NCBI GenBank assembly: GCA_027627225.1
Contig: CM051034.1
Coordinates: 11,115,761-11,179,760 of the forward strand
Direction of reading: 5' to 3'
Source: Congeria kusceri
Lineage: Eukaryota; Mollusca; Bivalvia; Myida; Dreissenidae
Length of the DNA: 64,000 bases
Shown: piece after piece, positions 46,043 to 58,600 of the stretch
Layout of the letters: each line of letters begins with the position of its first letter
Numbering within the stretch: position 1 is the first letter of the stretch
Position numbers and translations under genes: made by a program
Notes under the pieces: model-generated
Database searches by the model: none
The model's input: the letters and a program-made list of their open reading frames with translations, nothing else
Told to the model about the DNA's origin: nothing

Positions 46043-47752
46043 TCACAATATTCGAACGCTGTATTGTTGAAAAAGTGGCTTCACATCTGGGTCATCGGCG
46101 GCCTCGATGTGTTCCGGCTCCTCCACCTCCTCGTCGCTGAGTTCCCGGATTTCCGGCGCGCGAAACCCTGTAAAATCCACATTCCTGAGACTGTGTAACC
46201 AGTTGAACACTTTCAGGTTCGTGTGTGCCCGGTTCAAGAACTGTCCCTTGTTCCATTGCTCGAGGTCCTGCACCCGGATCTCGTGATACCGCGGCCGACC
46301 CATCCGGACCTGAATATCATCGTGTATTACCCCACTTAAATGCGGAGAGATGCGCATTTTCTGTACGATTCGAGGTATGTGACTAAAGTCGTCTTCCGTG
46401 TGATACGGAAAATCATCTAATTTGCCTATAATCTCTTTCCTCTCGTTCGTTTCACCAACGCCCGTGACACGTTTCAGCGCCGATCTTGTCGACGCGATTT
46501 TTTCCTTCACCCGATGCGTTAGTTCTCGTTTTAGATCAATTTCAAGAATCTCGCGATCTCCTTTCCAAACAGTTTCGATTTTTTCTACCACTTCTCCGCC
46601 CGCCTGACTTTCTCTTTCGGACTCGGTGTACTGTCTTGAGCTATGATGCGATTTTGATTTGTCGCTAGTAAATGAGCCTATGTTACTGGGCGACGGCGAT
46701 TGTGGACGAAGCTGGTCAGGTATTTGAACACCTGAGGTGGTCGATTTTCTTTGTAATCGTCTTCCTTTTCTTTTCTTTTCTTTCTCTTTTTGAAGTCGCT
46801 CTTGCTCCAGTGCTAACAGCTTGTTCATGCGTTCTCGTTTTATTTTACCAATATCAATAGGTTTACCCCATCCTCTCTTGGCATTGGCAGATAGGGTCCG
46901 TTTCGGAACTTTTCGTTGATTCTCAGTCTTCTCAATAGAGTCTACTAAATCGCTGTAACTATCACTTTTCTTCATTTCGACTTTATCAATATACCGCAAC
47001 CCCTTCGTCATCCCGGCCCTAAACGAGGCCGTCTGATCTTCCTTATCCATGTTGCGAAAGGCCTCTGATTCACTGTCATGGTCTCCAACCGCATAATACA
47101 TACCATAATCGTTCACCCTGGCATTCTGTGTCCTCATTAACTGATTCATTGCCCCACGTCTCTTGTTAGCGAACTCCACCCACTTCGAGTGAAACCCGCT
47201 GCTTTCAACTGTGGTCGAAGAACCATGAGACGATGCGATACGCTTTTTGCGACGTCGTTTATCGCACAACACTATTTTTTCTACAGATTCGCTCTCTACA
47301 GACGAACAAGTCAATAACGAAAGGCGAGTATGGATTGATTCGTCACTGGGTATTCGTGTCAGTGTCGTGTTTTGGCCATGTTTATTCTGTCCCTTTTCAC
47401 GCATTTCTGTCTTCTGAATATGGCCATTCTTATGGTGCTGAACACGGCTCCGGCTACTAGTGTACCGATCCTTCCCCAACCGTCCGCTGAACACGGCTTC
47501 CTTGGGTGGCTTCTCTAACGGTTGCACGTTGTACCACTCATGGTCAATCATCCAGGTCTGAAGGGACCTTGATAATCTTCCTTCCGGTGTGTCTCGCAGG
47601 CTTGCTGAGTCTTCAAAACCGTTGGATTCGTCGGCGGATGAAGACGCGTCGCTCATGTCGAGGTACACACTTGCACTGCCTTTCCGAGTTGATGGCTGTG
47701 GACTCTCATCAAGCTGTTCTCGAAAACCTCCCAGGTTTTGCTCGAGCCTCAT
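46043..47752 (-). CDS. Intronless gene for an unrecognised 569-aa basic protein
   Basis: A single open frame from ATG (47752) to TGA (46043). It is clearly more GC-rich than its surroundings and far longer than chance frames nearby. I do not recognise the family. Residues 14-55 are acidic and Ser-rich. KRRRKKR at 165-171 looks like a nuclear localisation signal. Residues 300-336 are a charged, probably helical or coiled-coil stretch (KIKRERMNKLLALEQERLQK then EKEKKRKGRR), a second likely nuclear signal. The C-terminal part, roughly 445-530, is rich in aromatic residues and looks folded (MGRPRYHEIRVQDLEQWNKG, then NLKVFNWLHSLRNVDF), followed by an acidic run at 538-555. I infer a nuclear or cytoskeletal protein. 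The lack of introns could reflect an old retrogene, but no poly-A tail or target duplication is visible. Confidence 0.82.
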   Translation of the reverse strand: MRLEQNLGGFREQLDESPQPSTRKGSASVYLDMSDASSSADESNGFEDSASLRDTPEGRLSRSLQTWMIDHEWYNVQPLEKPPKEAVFSGRLGKDRYTSSRSRVQHHKNGHIQKTEMREKGQNKHGQNTTLTRIPSDESIHTRLSLLTCSSVESESVEKIVLCDKRRRKKRIASSHGSSTTVESSGFHSKWVEFANKRRGAMNQLMRTQNARVNDYGMYYAVGDHDSESEAFRNMDKEDQTASFRAGMTKGLRYIDKVEMKKSDSYSDLVDSIEKTENQRKVPKRTLSANAKRGWGKPIDIGKIKRERMNKLLALEQERLQKEKEKKRKGRRLQRKSTTSGVQIPDQLRPQSPSPSNIGSFTSDKSKSHHSSRQYTESERESQAGGEVVEKIETVWKGDREILEIDLKRELTHRVKEKIASTRSALKRVTGVGETNERKEIIGKLDDFPYHTEDDFSHIPRIVQKMRISPHLSGVIHDDIQVRMGRPRYHEIRVQDLEQWNKGQFLNRAHTNLKVFNWLHSLRNVDFTGFRAPEIRELSDEEVEEPEHIEAADDPDVKPLFQQYSVRIL

Positions 47753-50057
47753 ATTTCAGTAGTTTTTCAACTAAAGTATAAGGTTGTTAGTACCAAATGC
47801 ATTGCGCAAACATTTTCCTATTACTGTACTATTAACGTTTAATTACTAGTCCGTTGGCTTTGCTAATGCCGATCTATTGAAAGCGTTGAAACAACAAAGA
47901 CCATTTATGCAAATATTTAGCAAGTGTCAAATAAGTAAATACTACACTGGTATAAATTTTAACACGATCTCATATATATTTACACAATGTACTTGTAAGC
48001 GTAATTAGTTTGGCGCTTTCAACGTATCGCCTAATTTCCCAAGCACAATTAATCCTTTCGCTACTTTATAGTTCGTAGTCCGAGTATAAAATTTATTCAT
48101 AAACACGTGGGAGATATTATCAAACGCTCGCCTCAATTCAGTTAATGTATCTCCATGTAACGAATACCGGGTTCGTAGTAACACTAGAGAGGTGGCCGTT
48201 TCGAGTCAATAACTTCGTGGACTGAAGCTTTCTAATACTAAAGTTGGAGTTATTAAATTTAACACAAACATGCGCTCTGATACAACCGTGGGCCTAATCT
48301 TAAAATCAATCCACTTTCGATTTTTGACGAGTGGTTTTTGTTTTCACTCTCCTTTGGTATCAAGTTTCTTGTATTTGTTTAATTCTTCAGAATCGGATTA
48401 ACAATGAAAGTCACTGTTAATATATTTTATTGACATGCAACGTTCAGTTGTGAAAATTCGCTTGTTTTAAATGTCAGAAAAGTGTATACATTAAGTACAA
48501 ATTGGACTTGTAAATCAAGCTCCATTGTATTCGCGTGTTTCAATAGTAGGTAAAAAAAGGTTTTAGTTCAGATATTGGTCATGTTAACAAAGAGGTGTTA
48601 TATTTCATTTGCGTTTTGTTTTACGAACAATCCTTATATTGTCACGTTCCACGGCTGGTAAACAAGATGACCAATATTGTTTCACGCGTTTTTTGTTTTG
48701 TTATTTTTTTTGCTTTGTTTCAAGACATATCTGTAAATCACCGATTTCAATATACAAACCTTAAGAACTGCACAGACAAATGTTTTATATCATTTTGATA
48801 GCTTTTCTTTCTGCAAACATGATGACAATTATTTGCTTACGAAGATGACTATCCGCTCTAATTGTCACTACGCCGTGATACTTCCATTTCCACCATGAAT
48901 GATAATAAAAAATGCTCCAGATAACGTACAGGACAACCAATTAGTACTTGTGTTTTCCCTGCTAACGCGATACTAATTACTATTTCGTGGACTATACTCT
49001 AAAAGGTTCTGCCAACATCGTGTTAAACCTAATCGATATCTTCAATCAGTGTCTGTATAATTCTTGGCGGTGTTTAATATCAGCTTATGGTAGTTTTCGT
49101 TCCTGCAAATAAAAACAAAATAAACAACTGCTGTACATATTGTATAAAATGTGTGTTCATTTCTGATTGTATTTATTACAGCGATTGAATTTAAACAAAT
49201 TTTGTCACCCCAATCATTCAAATGTCGCATTGTCATTTATTGAAATATACTAAAACATATATAAGTTCTTACCTTGCCTTAGCCTATTCAGCTGATACAA
49301 TCATGTTTATATTCCATGTGGCGTTACACAGTATTCCTTTCGACACCTTGTACCACTGTAAACACCCATTCAATTGCAAATGTATCGAAACACATTGAAT
49401 AGCGAGTGTAAGGGTGGACTATTTATGGCTTAACGTTGTCAATACCTCGTCAAATTATTCGATACGAGTCCAAAAAATATTAAACTGCAACAGTAAATAT
49501 CGTTTAATCCGCTTGTATTTTAATACAGCTTGTTCTAAAATTTTGCAAGCTCATTTTCCACCGATTTAACCCGTCTGTGAAGCGATATTAGTGTCTACAT
49601 TTTCTACATTCGAATCATTCGCCTGGCGATTATCGTTAAGAAAACAAATATTTAAAACTTTAACACTTACCGGCGGTAATGATTTTATTAAATTCTTTAG
49701 TCACTGGTGATCAATTGAATTTGCTCAATGATAGTCCCCGTGTTTAAATAAGATTTAAAGGCATTCGATGGTGGAGTTTGAAGCCAATAGAATCTCACTT
49801 TGTAAACCTTTCGGTCAGTCTTTTAAACGTTCCTATTTCAGCATTACATAAAGAGGTCGAACATCATTAAAACTAAATCAGCACCATTAAAAACAGATTG
49901 GCATTTTAATTTTGGTATAAATAAAAGATGAAAGGGTTTGAACGTCAATTAGGTCCGAGATCAGCATTTCATCTACGCTTTATGTACTTGGATGTGATTG
50001 GTCGATAAATATTTAATAATTGTTATTATGATAAGCCTTTCAAAATCTCAATGGATT
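47753..50057. other. Region upstream of the intronless gene, otherwise empty
   Basis: Must hold the promoter of the minus-strand gene; no core element was recognised. No further exon or bounded repeat is seen. Confidence 0.45.
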
Positions 50058-50072
50058 TATGGTAACAATGGC

Positions 50073-50358
50073 GTTCGCTCCCCGCCCGGCGCATGTGAGT
50101 TTGGTTGGTGGTCACCATACCGGACAGGTGGGGTTTCCTCCGGGTACTCCGGCTTCCCCCCACAGCACAAGACCACAACAAAATTAAAAGTATTGGAATA
50201 AAAAATAATTAACTGAAAATTTCACCTATGATTCAAACTTCGTCCCAACTTTCGATGAGTGTAAAAGTAAATTAGGCAGGGGTGCTGGGACACACCCCTG
50301 GTAATCACATAATGCAGCTTCAGCGCGGAACAACCTCATAAACTTCGAAATACACACA
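50073..50358 (+). mobile_element. SINE insertion with perfect 15-bp target duplication
   Basis: TATGGTAACAATGGC flanks the insertion at 50058-50072 and 50359-50373. The body (GGTCACCATACCGGACAGGT, CACAGCACAAGACCACA) and tail (CCTCATAAACTTCGAAATAC) match the minus-strand copy at 18838-19150. The tRNA-like head is 5'-truncated, as expected for LINE-driven retroposition. Confidence 0.88.
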
Positions 50359-50733
50359 TATGGTAACAATGGCATCCGTGGGTGTTGATAAACATTAACT
50401 CAGATGTTTGCTTGTGAGGAAACGACACTGATTCTTCTTTTGCGTCAAACGCTCGTTTGTGATCATGCTTTGAAAAGCAGCTGTGTTTACCAAGCAATTT
50501 CTAATATACTGACAACACAACAAGTCAATTAGAAACCCGTGTGTGGAAGCAGGTACACACCCCTTAAAGGTTTTGCAAAATGTCACCTAGGAACAAACCT
50601 AATAATAGTGTTGTTCTACTTCCTGGGTCATATTTATAATGTAGTTTTCTTTGTTCCTTTTCAATAGTAAAACTTCAAATACTTTGTGCCGTAATAAACA
50701 ATATTGTGTTAACAGATTTCGTTTTTTTTTTAA

Positions 50734-51143
50734 AGGGTCATCGAATGTCTTAACTGCAAAAACTTAAGCTGTTGGATTTAGCCAAATTAAGTATTATATG
50801 AAGAAAAAAATATATAAAAGATTTGCCTTCGCCAGGACTCAAACCTACGACCACCGGGATCAAAAATAAGTCGCGCTAACAACTCGGTCATTCAGACTTA
50901 CAATCATAAATAGGGAAGTGAATTTTAACGCTATGTAAGTGGTACACGTGTTATCCAAAAAACCGAGGAAACGCTTTCTAATTGTATCCATTTCAATTTA
51001 AGATTTTTCGTAAGCGACACTATATTTCCAAAATATTTCTAGGTCAGAAGTGTATTTCGCCTCATATATATTGTATTTTACTTTTGGGGATCTATGACAA
51101 AAAAAATGAAAATTGTCAATTTGCCAACCTGTGAACACGTCCC
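50734..51143 (-). mobile_element. Family P piggyBac-like MITE, copy 4
   Basis: Flanked by TTAA at 50730-50733 and 51144-51147. The right end GTGAACACGTCCC and left end AGGGTC are family termini. Read on the minus strand, the tRNA-like core is GACCGAGTTGTTAGCGCG and GGTTTGAGTCC (about 50828-50905). Confidence 0.78.
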
Positions 51144-51574
51144 TTAAATGTTTCGTCCGTCTTTTCTACCGTGTGTTGTGTGTTTGGACTGCTTCGCGGA
51201 GCAGGTTACAAAGCATTTTTCATAAAGAAAGTGTTACATTCTAAATATGAAAAAAAAACAATCTTCAACTTGCTTCTGGCTTTCGTGTTTATCGAGATTA
51301 AATTAATAGTTTTACATTGAACTAACTTATAGAAAAAAAACACTAGATAAATGCTTACGTGTTAAGGTGTTAACATTAGGATCATTGAAGTGCAATGCGT
51401 GAGGTTCGATTTATCGATAACAGTCAGAAATATATTTATTTTTTTAAACATTTTATAACTCCATATATCTTGCTGACTGGGAGTACAAGGAAGGTTAGAT
51501 ATGGGTTGCAAAAAACTTCATTTTCTTACGTAAATAATATATTTGGCCGCCTCATCATGAAGGCATTCATTAAA

Positions 51575-51911
51575 GAAATATGTTTCGATGTATCGTTGTT
51601 TATCGGCCAATAAACAACGATTTGGAGTTCTGATGCGTAGGAATTAAACCACGAGGGCGTTAGCCCGAGTTGTTTAATAGCCACGCATCAGAACGACAAA
51701 GATTTGTTAATTAGCCGATAAACAAAGATAATGCGAACATTATTTCGATTCTAACATGATTTGACATATATCTTTGCAATTGTAATGAGAACTACTTTTT
51801 ACTATGCTCCGCTCAGAATCGGGACTACCTTTTGTGTTATTTATTGGGTAGTTTAACAACGATAATTTTGTTATGTGTCTATAGAAAAATCAACGAGTAT
51901 CATGTTAGAAT
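51575..51911 (-). mobile_element. Family F foldback element, copy 7 (near full length)
   Basis: Minus-strand copy with ATCGTTGTTTATCGGCCAAT arms, CTGATGCGTAGG / CCACGCATCAG inner arms, internal GATTCTAACATGAT and terminal ATCATGTTAGAAT. Confidence 0.85.
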
Positions 51912-52080
51912 TCAATTATTTCCTTTCTCACATTTGATGTTAAGATAAATCTATGGTGTCCCGTTGTGTCATAAATTATAGTTATATCCAATACAGCTCG
52001 TGATTTTATTCAATACCAAAGTACTGGCACAAACCTCCAACTGTGCCACTACGTCGTCTGTTTTTGCTGGACAATATTAA

Positions 52081-52572
52081 AGGGACTTGTTCACAGATTT
52101 GTGTATGTTTTCAATTAATCCATTAATTAATCCATTGTCTAAACTGGACAAACTAAAGCATTTGAAGTAAAGAACACAAGTATTATAACAAGAAAAGCTT
52201 CGTAAAAAAGAGAAAGAAAAATGTGCCGCCCCCGTGGATCGAACCTTCGACCTCCGGATCAAAAGTCCACTCGTCCAATCTGATTAATATAGCTGTCCGT
52301 GTAATATTTACTTTATGTAAGGCCATACAAATTTGATTCTATGTTAAGCGTCCCCATGATTTTTCAAAAACTACCAACCAGGCAGGAAAGAACAAACAAC
52401 AATTTCAACTGATGACTACTCGTCAAAGAAACGATATTTCCAAATATATTTCTATGTCAGTAATGGTGTTTCACTCCACTATGTATCCATTATATGCAGT
52501 TTTATTTTATTTTTGGAATCTGTTGCAAAAAAATTGGAAATTGTCAATTCATCATTCTGTGAACAGGTCCCT
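52081..52572 (-). mobile_element. Family P piggyBac-like MITE, copy 5 (best copy)
   Basis: The ends AGGGACTTGTTCACAGA (52081-52097) and TCTGTGAACAGGTCCCT (52556-52572) are inverse with one mismatch, and both sides carry the target TTAA (52077-52080 and 52573-52576). This is the signature of piggyBac-type elements. The 492 bp encode no protein. On the minus strand, about 52215-52285, a tRNA-like core reads GGACGAGTGGACTTTTGATC and GAAGGTTCGATCC. Confidence 0.85.
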
Positions 52573-52576
52573 TTAA

Positions 52577-53869
52577 TATAATAAAACAGGCGATTAATTT
52601 CCTAACAATATATTGATTCGTATATCGATCAACATAGCAATCCCATTAGAAGACATGCTCATTTTTTAGATTAATGCTTTCTTAAAGACGATTTCTTCAG
52701 TTTTTTCCCTTCGGTGAAAATTTTTTATTTTGCAGTTCGTTCAATGCCTTATACAATTAAACCATAAAAAATGGGGATCACCGAATTAGATTTTTTGGAA
52801 AATGCATGCAAATGACTTACCCGTGAGTGCATTTTAGGAAATTTTGATGCTGTTTTTGTTTTAGCAAAAAAATAGTATTGACCATTGATTGGTAAAAAAT
52901 AACGACAACCTAGTGGTTTAAATGGGTAATTGTAAGAAAGCAATCCGTTACGTAGTGAAAAAATAATATTATATTTGCCAAAAAATGCTTTTTCATCCTT
53001 TTTTAACGAAAAAGATCTACATTTCGTAATCATATAAAAGTTTGGTTTTGACTATAAAAAAATCTGTTCCGTGAAAATTCCTGAATTTTCGATATTTATT
53101 ACATAATTATATTCTTAATAAACTGCAAAAAAGAAAACAGGGGGTCACCGTGTTTGTTTTCGGGAAAAAATATGTAGTTTACATGTGCGTATTGGACATT
53201 TTTCTGTCAAAAACAGGATGGACTGACAGTCATAATTTATAACAATACACTTATAAAAGTAAATAGATAAATATTATATGTAATTATTTTAGTAATAACA
53301 GTTGATTATGACTATGTACAAAACGTTATTTCAGCCTAAACGCTTTCACAATAATCGCAAGCATGTGCACAGCTATATGCGAGTCAGCGTGTTCCTACTT
53401 TCGTTTTCAGTGTATTATCAAACTTTCGCAAATAAAATCGATTCACAAGACACTCCTACTATGATCATGGCAATTATTATGAATATATTTGATTCTAGTT
53501 GGTAATTACAGTGTACACAATATTAAATAAATATTATTATCTGTTAAAACACTTCCCATTATGAAGATTTAAATCAACTCAACTGATGCGCGAAAAGATG
53601 CGCAGAAAAAAACTACCGAAATCGTCTTAAATGATCAGTATATAAGGCATTAAATAAGTCAGTATTTATCCGACCTTTTTTCGTGTGTCAAGTGTTTTAA
53701 TTCGCTAATATCTGCGCACTTAATCCGTAAAATCTTCACGGCCGTCTGTGATTAAAAGATTATATTAATTGTGCGTTAACATTTTAATCATACATGAAAA
53801 TGTGTGACATAAATTAGAACAGCTGTTCTTCGAATTTTTAGCTGATCGTGATCGATTTGTAAATAGCCT
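52577..53869. other. Gene-free stretch with a degenerate repeat pair
   Basis: GGGGATCACCG (about 52774) and GGGGGTCACCG (about 53140) lie in similar surroundings and recall the 390-bp array at 23440-24420. No exon is seen. Confidence 0.4.
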
Positions 53870-53873
53870 TTAA

Positions 53874-54613
53874 AATGGCCTGTTCAAATATTTGCAAATG
53901 CAAATTGTTGTCACCGATTCCAAAAGGAAAATACATTATATACAAAGGAGAAAAATGACGCTCCTGGCACAAAAATATCTTGGATATATTATGAATACTA
54001 ATCAATTCTAACATGATACTCGCTAATTTTTCCATAGACAAAGAAAAAAATCTTTGTTAAAATACCCAATAAACAACGCAAAAAGAAGTCCCGATTCTGA
54101 GCGGAGCAGAGTAAAAAGTAGTTCCAATTACAATTGCAAAGATATATGTCATGTTAGAATCGAAATAATTTTCGCATGATCGTTGTTCATTTGCCAATAA
54201 ACAACTCTTTTGATGCGTGGCTATTAAAAAAAAAACAAAAAAACTCGTGGTTTAATTCCTACGCATCAGAACTCCAAATCGTTGTTTATTGGCCGATAAA
54301 CAACGATAAATCGAATCATGTTTCTTAATTGAAATGGAAAAAAATATGATATAACGTTTTAACGACTTTCGTCAATTGTTTTTCAAGCAATACGTCCTTC
54401 GGCGTTCAAGCCCCTTTGACCTAGTGGTAAGTGTTTCCGACTTGTGATCCTGAGGTCGTGAGTTCGAACATCGACAGAGGCTTATTTGTCGTTTGTTTTT
54501 ATGCTTTTCTCGACAGAGAATATTTGGTTTTGTTAATCCAGATGTTTTCGTTTATTGAAGTTAGGTCATTTAAAGACATTTATAAAAACTACGAAACTCT
54601 GTAATATGTCCCT
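53874..54613 (+). mobile_element. Family P piggyBac-like MITE, copy 6, split by an F element
   Basis: TTAA flanks both sides (53870-53873 and 54614-54617). The left end AATGGCCTGTTC and right end ATGTCCCT are decayed termini. The tRNA-like core is at 54412-54480 (GACCTAGTGGTAAGTG, GTGAGTTCGAAC). F copy 8 occupies 54005-54325 inside it. Confidence 0.75.
54005..54325 (+). mobile_element. Family F foldback element, copy 8, nested in P copy 6
   Basis: Starts ATTCTAACATGATACTCGC, has internal TCATGTTAGAATCG and the arms TTGATGCGTGG / CTACGCATCAG and GTTGTTTATTGGCCGATAAA, and ends at GTTTCTTAA. Confidence 0.85.
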
Positions 54614-55169
54614 TTAAAGTTTCTTGTTCACCGTGATATTGTATAGTCGATAAAATATTCATTACTAATGGAAGAAATCGCTCATTGGTAACATATTCAT
54701 CAGTGGTGTCAATATAGGGACAGATCCAGAGCGAAATATCAGGGTGTTGCACCCTGCTCATTTTTGGATTCCACACTTCTGCACAACACATAAATGTTCT
54801 ACATATTTTGCAATACGATTTATTTTATAAACATTCGATGACAAATAAATCGACTATATATTTTAGAAGCTTTAAAATAATAAAAAAATCTGGATTAAGT
54901 ACTAGTAACCAAATTATAAGAAAATGTCAAAGACTTGTCCGACTCACACACTCTTTTTAGCAGACCCTGGCACCGTTTTTATCCAAAGTATTTCCATAGT
55001 CAATAAATCAATGTGACTGTAAACATCATCATCATCAACAAAGAAAGTTCGACTTCATTTCAACAAGGTAAGCTTTCCATCAAATGTCAATCATACTGTG
55101 CCATATTTATTCTGCATAAAATAACCAGACAACGCATAAATTACATACTCATGGATATAATTATTATAC

Positions 55170-55440
55170 ATTTGGTTTAAACACGCTTAGCAATGCACCT
55201 ATCAATACTTCCCCCCAGGGGGAGGGGGAGCTACGGGACATTAAACTGAAAGCGATTCTCGATAGGCGGGAATTTGACACGCCGAATGATTCTGTGTCCA
55301 GGGAAATGGACTTTGCCTTTGGTCGGATTTTAGATCCTGATAATATTGGCCCCCTGGCCATTTGATACACCAAGTATCTCCCACTTTGGGAGTTTAGACA
55401 AAAAATGCTTGGCTCTATGGCTCAAATCAAAATTGCAAAA
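55170..55440 (+). pseudogene. Unassigned coding-like fragment with an in-frame stop
   Basis: On the plus strand a frame reads GELRDIKLKAILDRREFDTP and then SREMDFAFGRILDPDNIGP, with an in-frame TGA at about 55362, and continues YTKYLPLWEFRQKMLGS before another stop. The composition looks protein-like but I do not recognise it. It may be a relic of a mobile-element protein. Confidence 0.3.
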
Positions 55441-55662
55441 GAATAATCTAATTAATCTATATAGAACGTATTCTTTTATAGACAATTCACAACAAACCAT
55501 TTGTGCTGTGTATGTTCAAATTGATAAGTTAGTTGTGTGTAGCCGCGACTCTATTTGGTGGTGTTTTTCATCCTCTCGCGTAATCTCGTCTAGGTCGAGG
55601 TTTTGTTCACAGAAGACGGGTTTGTTTACATTTTTGTGCTATCAAATCGCCAAAAATCAACT

Positions 55663-55694
55663 ATGAGCAAAGCACATCCACCGGAGTTGAAGAA
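55663..55694 (+). CDS. snrpg: snrpg exon 1
   Basis: ATG AGC AAA GCA CAT CCA encodes [10 protein letters not shown] plus two bases of the next Lys codon, before donor GTAATT. It is the invariant N-terminus of animal Sm G. Confidence 0.9.
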
Positions 55695-58600
55695 GTAATT
55701 AATTTTTGCAAATCAATTGCCACTTAATTGCTTTGAATTACTTTACGCTTCTACTAATATTTCTATAAAAATCTGTATCTAAACATCAGTATCAAAGTAA
55801 ACGGAAACAAAACGAAATCAAATGGTTGATTACATCAAATTACAATATTTGCCATTTATTCCGCGTTATGTATTGCCTCAGAAAATGTAAATTAATGTCG
55901 CTTCGTCATTCTTACGCAGTGTTTTTCCGCCTTAATGGTCATTTAAAAGGACACATTACCCAATAATTGTGAGTTTCCCCAGTTAAAATGAAAAAACAAC
56001 AACACTGCACTGCAGTCAACATTGTAATCGAGTGATTGATCAATTAAAAAGGGGGTTTTGATATTGCTTGCATGAGTATGTATAAAAACATTCAACTACC
56101 GATTTCAACCATATTTTACTTGATAAAGTAATTAAACTTCTTTTATTAATCTTTCCCGATTAGTAGCATGGCTACATGATTTTTTGGGGATGTTTTGATC
56201 ATGAATCCCAATCTATTTCCTAGAAGGTACATGTTTTCTGATTACAAAACTGAAATGATCATGACAATATCTTACGTGGAAGTGAAGTTATGACAATTTT
56301 TGTATAGCACCCGTCAAAGTGCAATAAAACGTTATACAAGAAAAAAACATGAAAAGTCAGCCCAACTATGAATTTGTGTTTATAAAGCTAACAGCTATGG
56401 GGGGAAATGTATTTTTAAATGGTGCATTGTTTCTGATTACAAAACTGAAATAAAATCATAATTATCTCACTTAGAAGTGTTGTTATGACTATTTTTGTAC
56501 ACCACCCGTAAGGCTACAATAAGACGCAAATTGGGAAAATACATGAAAAATTAAGACTACTGTCATTTTTTTCATTATTAAGATAAAACACTTTGCCAAA
56601 ATGTAATTTTGTAAAGATGCATGTTTCCTGATTACAAAACTGAAATAAAATTTCATTTATCTCACATAGAAGTGTTGTTATGACTATTTTTGTACATCAT
56701 CCGTAAAGGTGCAATAAATGTAATGCAAAAACAACATAAACAGTAATACCAACTATGAATTTTTATTATTAGGCTGAATACATAATGTCCATGTGTGCAG
56801 CCTAATTTTAAATACTAGTTGGTATGATTGTTCATGTTTCTTGCATTACATTTTATTGATAGTTTTATAAAAATCAACTGTTCTTTATGTGACTTGTTTT
56901 GCCGCAATGATTTTTACATACAAAAATGAATTATTATGCCCCAATTTAGTTCTTAACCATACTCTAAAGATATGTGTAAAACGGTGTATATTTCAGCAAT
57001 AGGAAAATTTATACCGATTGCTCATAAATATCCACTTTAACAGTAATTGAAGTACCAGACTGACAAATGTACGAACCGACTGGGTACGAATTGTTTCGAC
57101 GTAATTGGTTGTATAATTCAAATAAACAATTGACAACGCATATGCCCTTGTTTAACATATAGGATCCATCTTAATACATGCAATATATCCCTACTAGTGT
57201 GTCGACAGCAAATATATCTCAAATATTGATATTTTTTCCGTATTGTTATTCGTACACACCGCCGCCATCTTGGAATTGTGTTCATTTTAACATGGGTTTG
57301 GAAAAGACCCATAAACAATAACTTTGCTGAGAAATTCGTTCTAAAGAAAGGTAGCATTTAATAAAAAACAAATTCATTGTTAAATATGTAGCCTGAAATC
57401 CAGCGAAATCCTCTTTTTTTTAAGAAATATTGGATTTTATACTTTTTCAGCGGAATTTTCGTATCTAAAAATAATACTCACGTGGATTGTTTTATGGTTT
57501 TCCCGGTATTTCATCATCGTATTACTATATGCAAAGTAGATTGGTTCCATAAATTTACGTTTTATATGAGTGTAAGACCGAAATAAAATGGTCCCATCGT
57601 TGGGCCGCTTTTCGCCACTAATTAATATTCATGAGCTTCCTTTAAGGGAAACTACTCTCGCTGCTTTGGCATTGCTACGATTAGCAATATTTCGTGACAT
57701 AAAAAATTCCAATCTGATGGATTACAGACATATTGCGATAGCTGTTAAAAATCACTGCACACAATCTAGTTCTAAGCCCTGTACTCATTGACATACTTTT
57801 TATATGGGCGGTGTTTCTCTGACGGGCTATACGGGGAAAGTACCAATTCTGTTGGGAAAAGTTTTCATTCTTTTTCTATATGAAAAATATTATGTTCCGA
57901 CAGGATTTTGATTGCAACTTTCACGTCCCGAAGTTACATAATTACTGTGAACAGATTGCAATAAAAGTCACATACCTGCACAGAGAACTATTTCCTTTAA
58001 TATTTGTATGATAACACTTTCATTTTGCATGTATGAGCAATATAAACCTACACAGATATGCATTTTTAAACAGATCTAGATAACCGCCGCTGTGTTAAAT
58101 TATTTTATCAATAATCTGGTATACTGTCTGAATAAATTGTGTCATTTCAATTGGTCTGTTGCCGAGAATAATTCTATTAATAAATACATTCTTCATCCGA
58201 TGGGTTGAGCTTTCGGTTGAAGGTGTAAACAAGGCAACAGAATGGCGGTCTGTACATTAAATAGATGTAGTAGATGAATAAACAAGTTTAAATCTGATTT
58301 TAATGCATGGCCTTGGTAAACTTTGGCTCACGTTTTAAGCAGTTTAGTTGATGTTTAAGCAAAGAAACTTGATGGATAACTTTATTGTCACAAATAATGC
58401 GAATTTCTGAAAATTTAAACTTTCAGGTTTCCACCACAAAAATAGTCTTTCGATGAGGCGTAAAAAAAAAATGTTTGTTTCAGGTAACATGCCCAAAAAA
58501 ATTCTGGGTATGTAGGTCGGGATTTTTTTTTTTTTTTTTGGTCAATGGTCAACTTCAAGATTCTAAAACTGAATAAATATTCAAAACATATCAGTAATAT

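Noticed and set aside
46422..47781. Several plus-strand frames of 60-91 codons
   Set aside because: Antisense shadows of the 569-aa minus-strand gene in a GC-richer region.
57253..57270. YY1-like GCCGCCATCTTGG promoter element
   Set aside because: No start exon or reading frame follows on either strand; it lies deep in snrpg intron 1.
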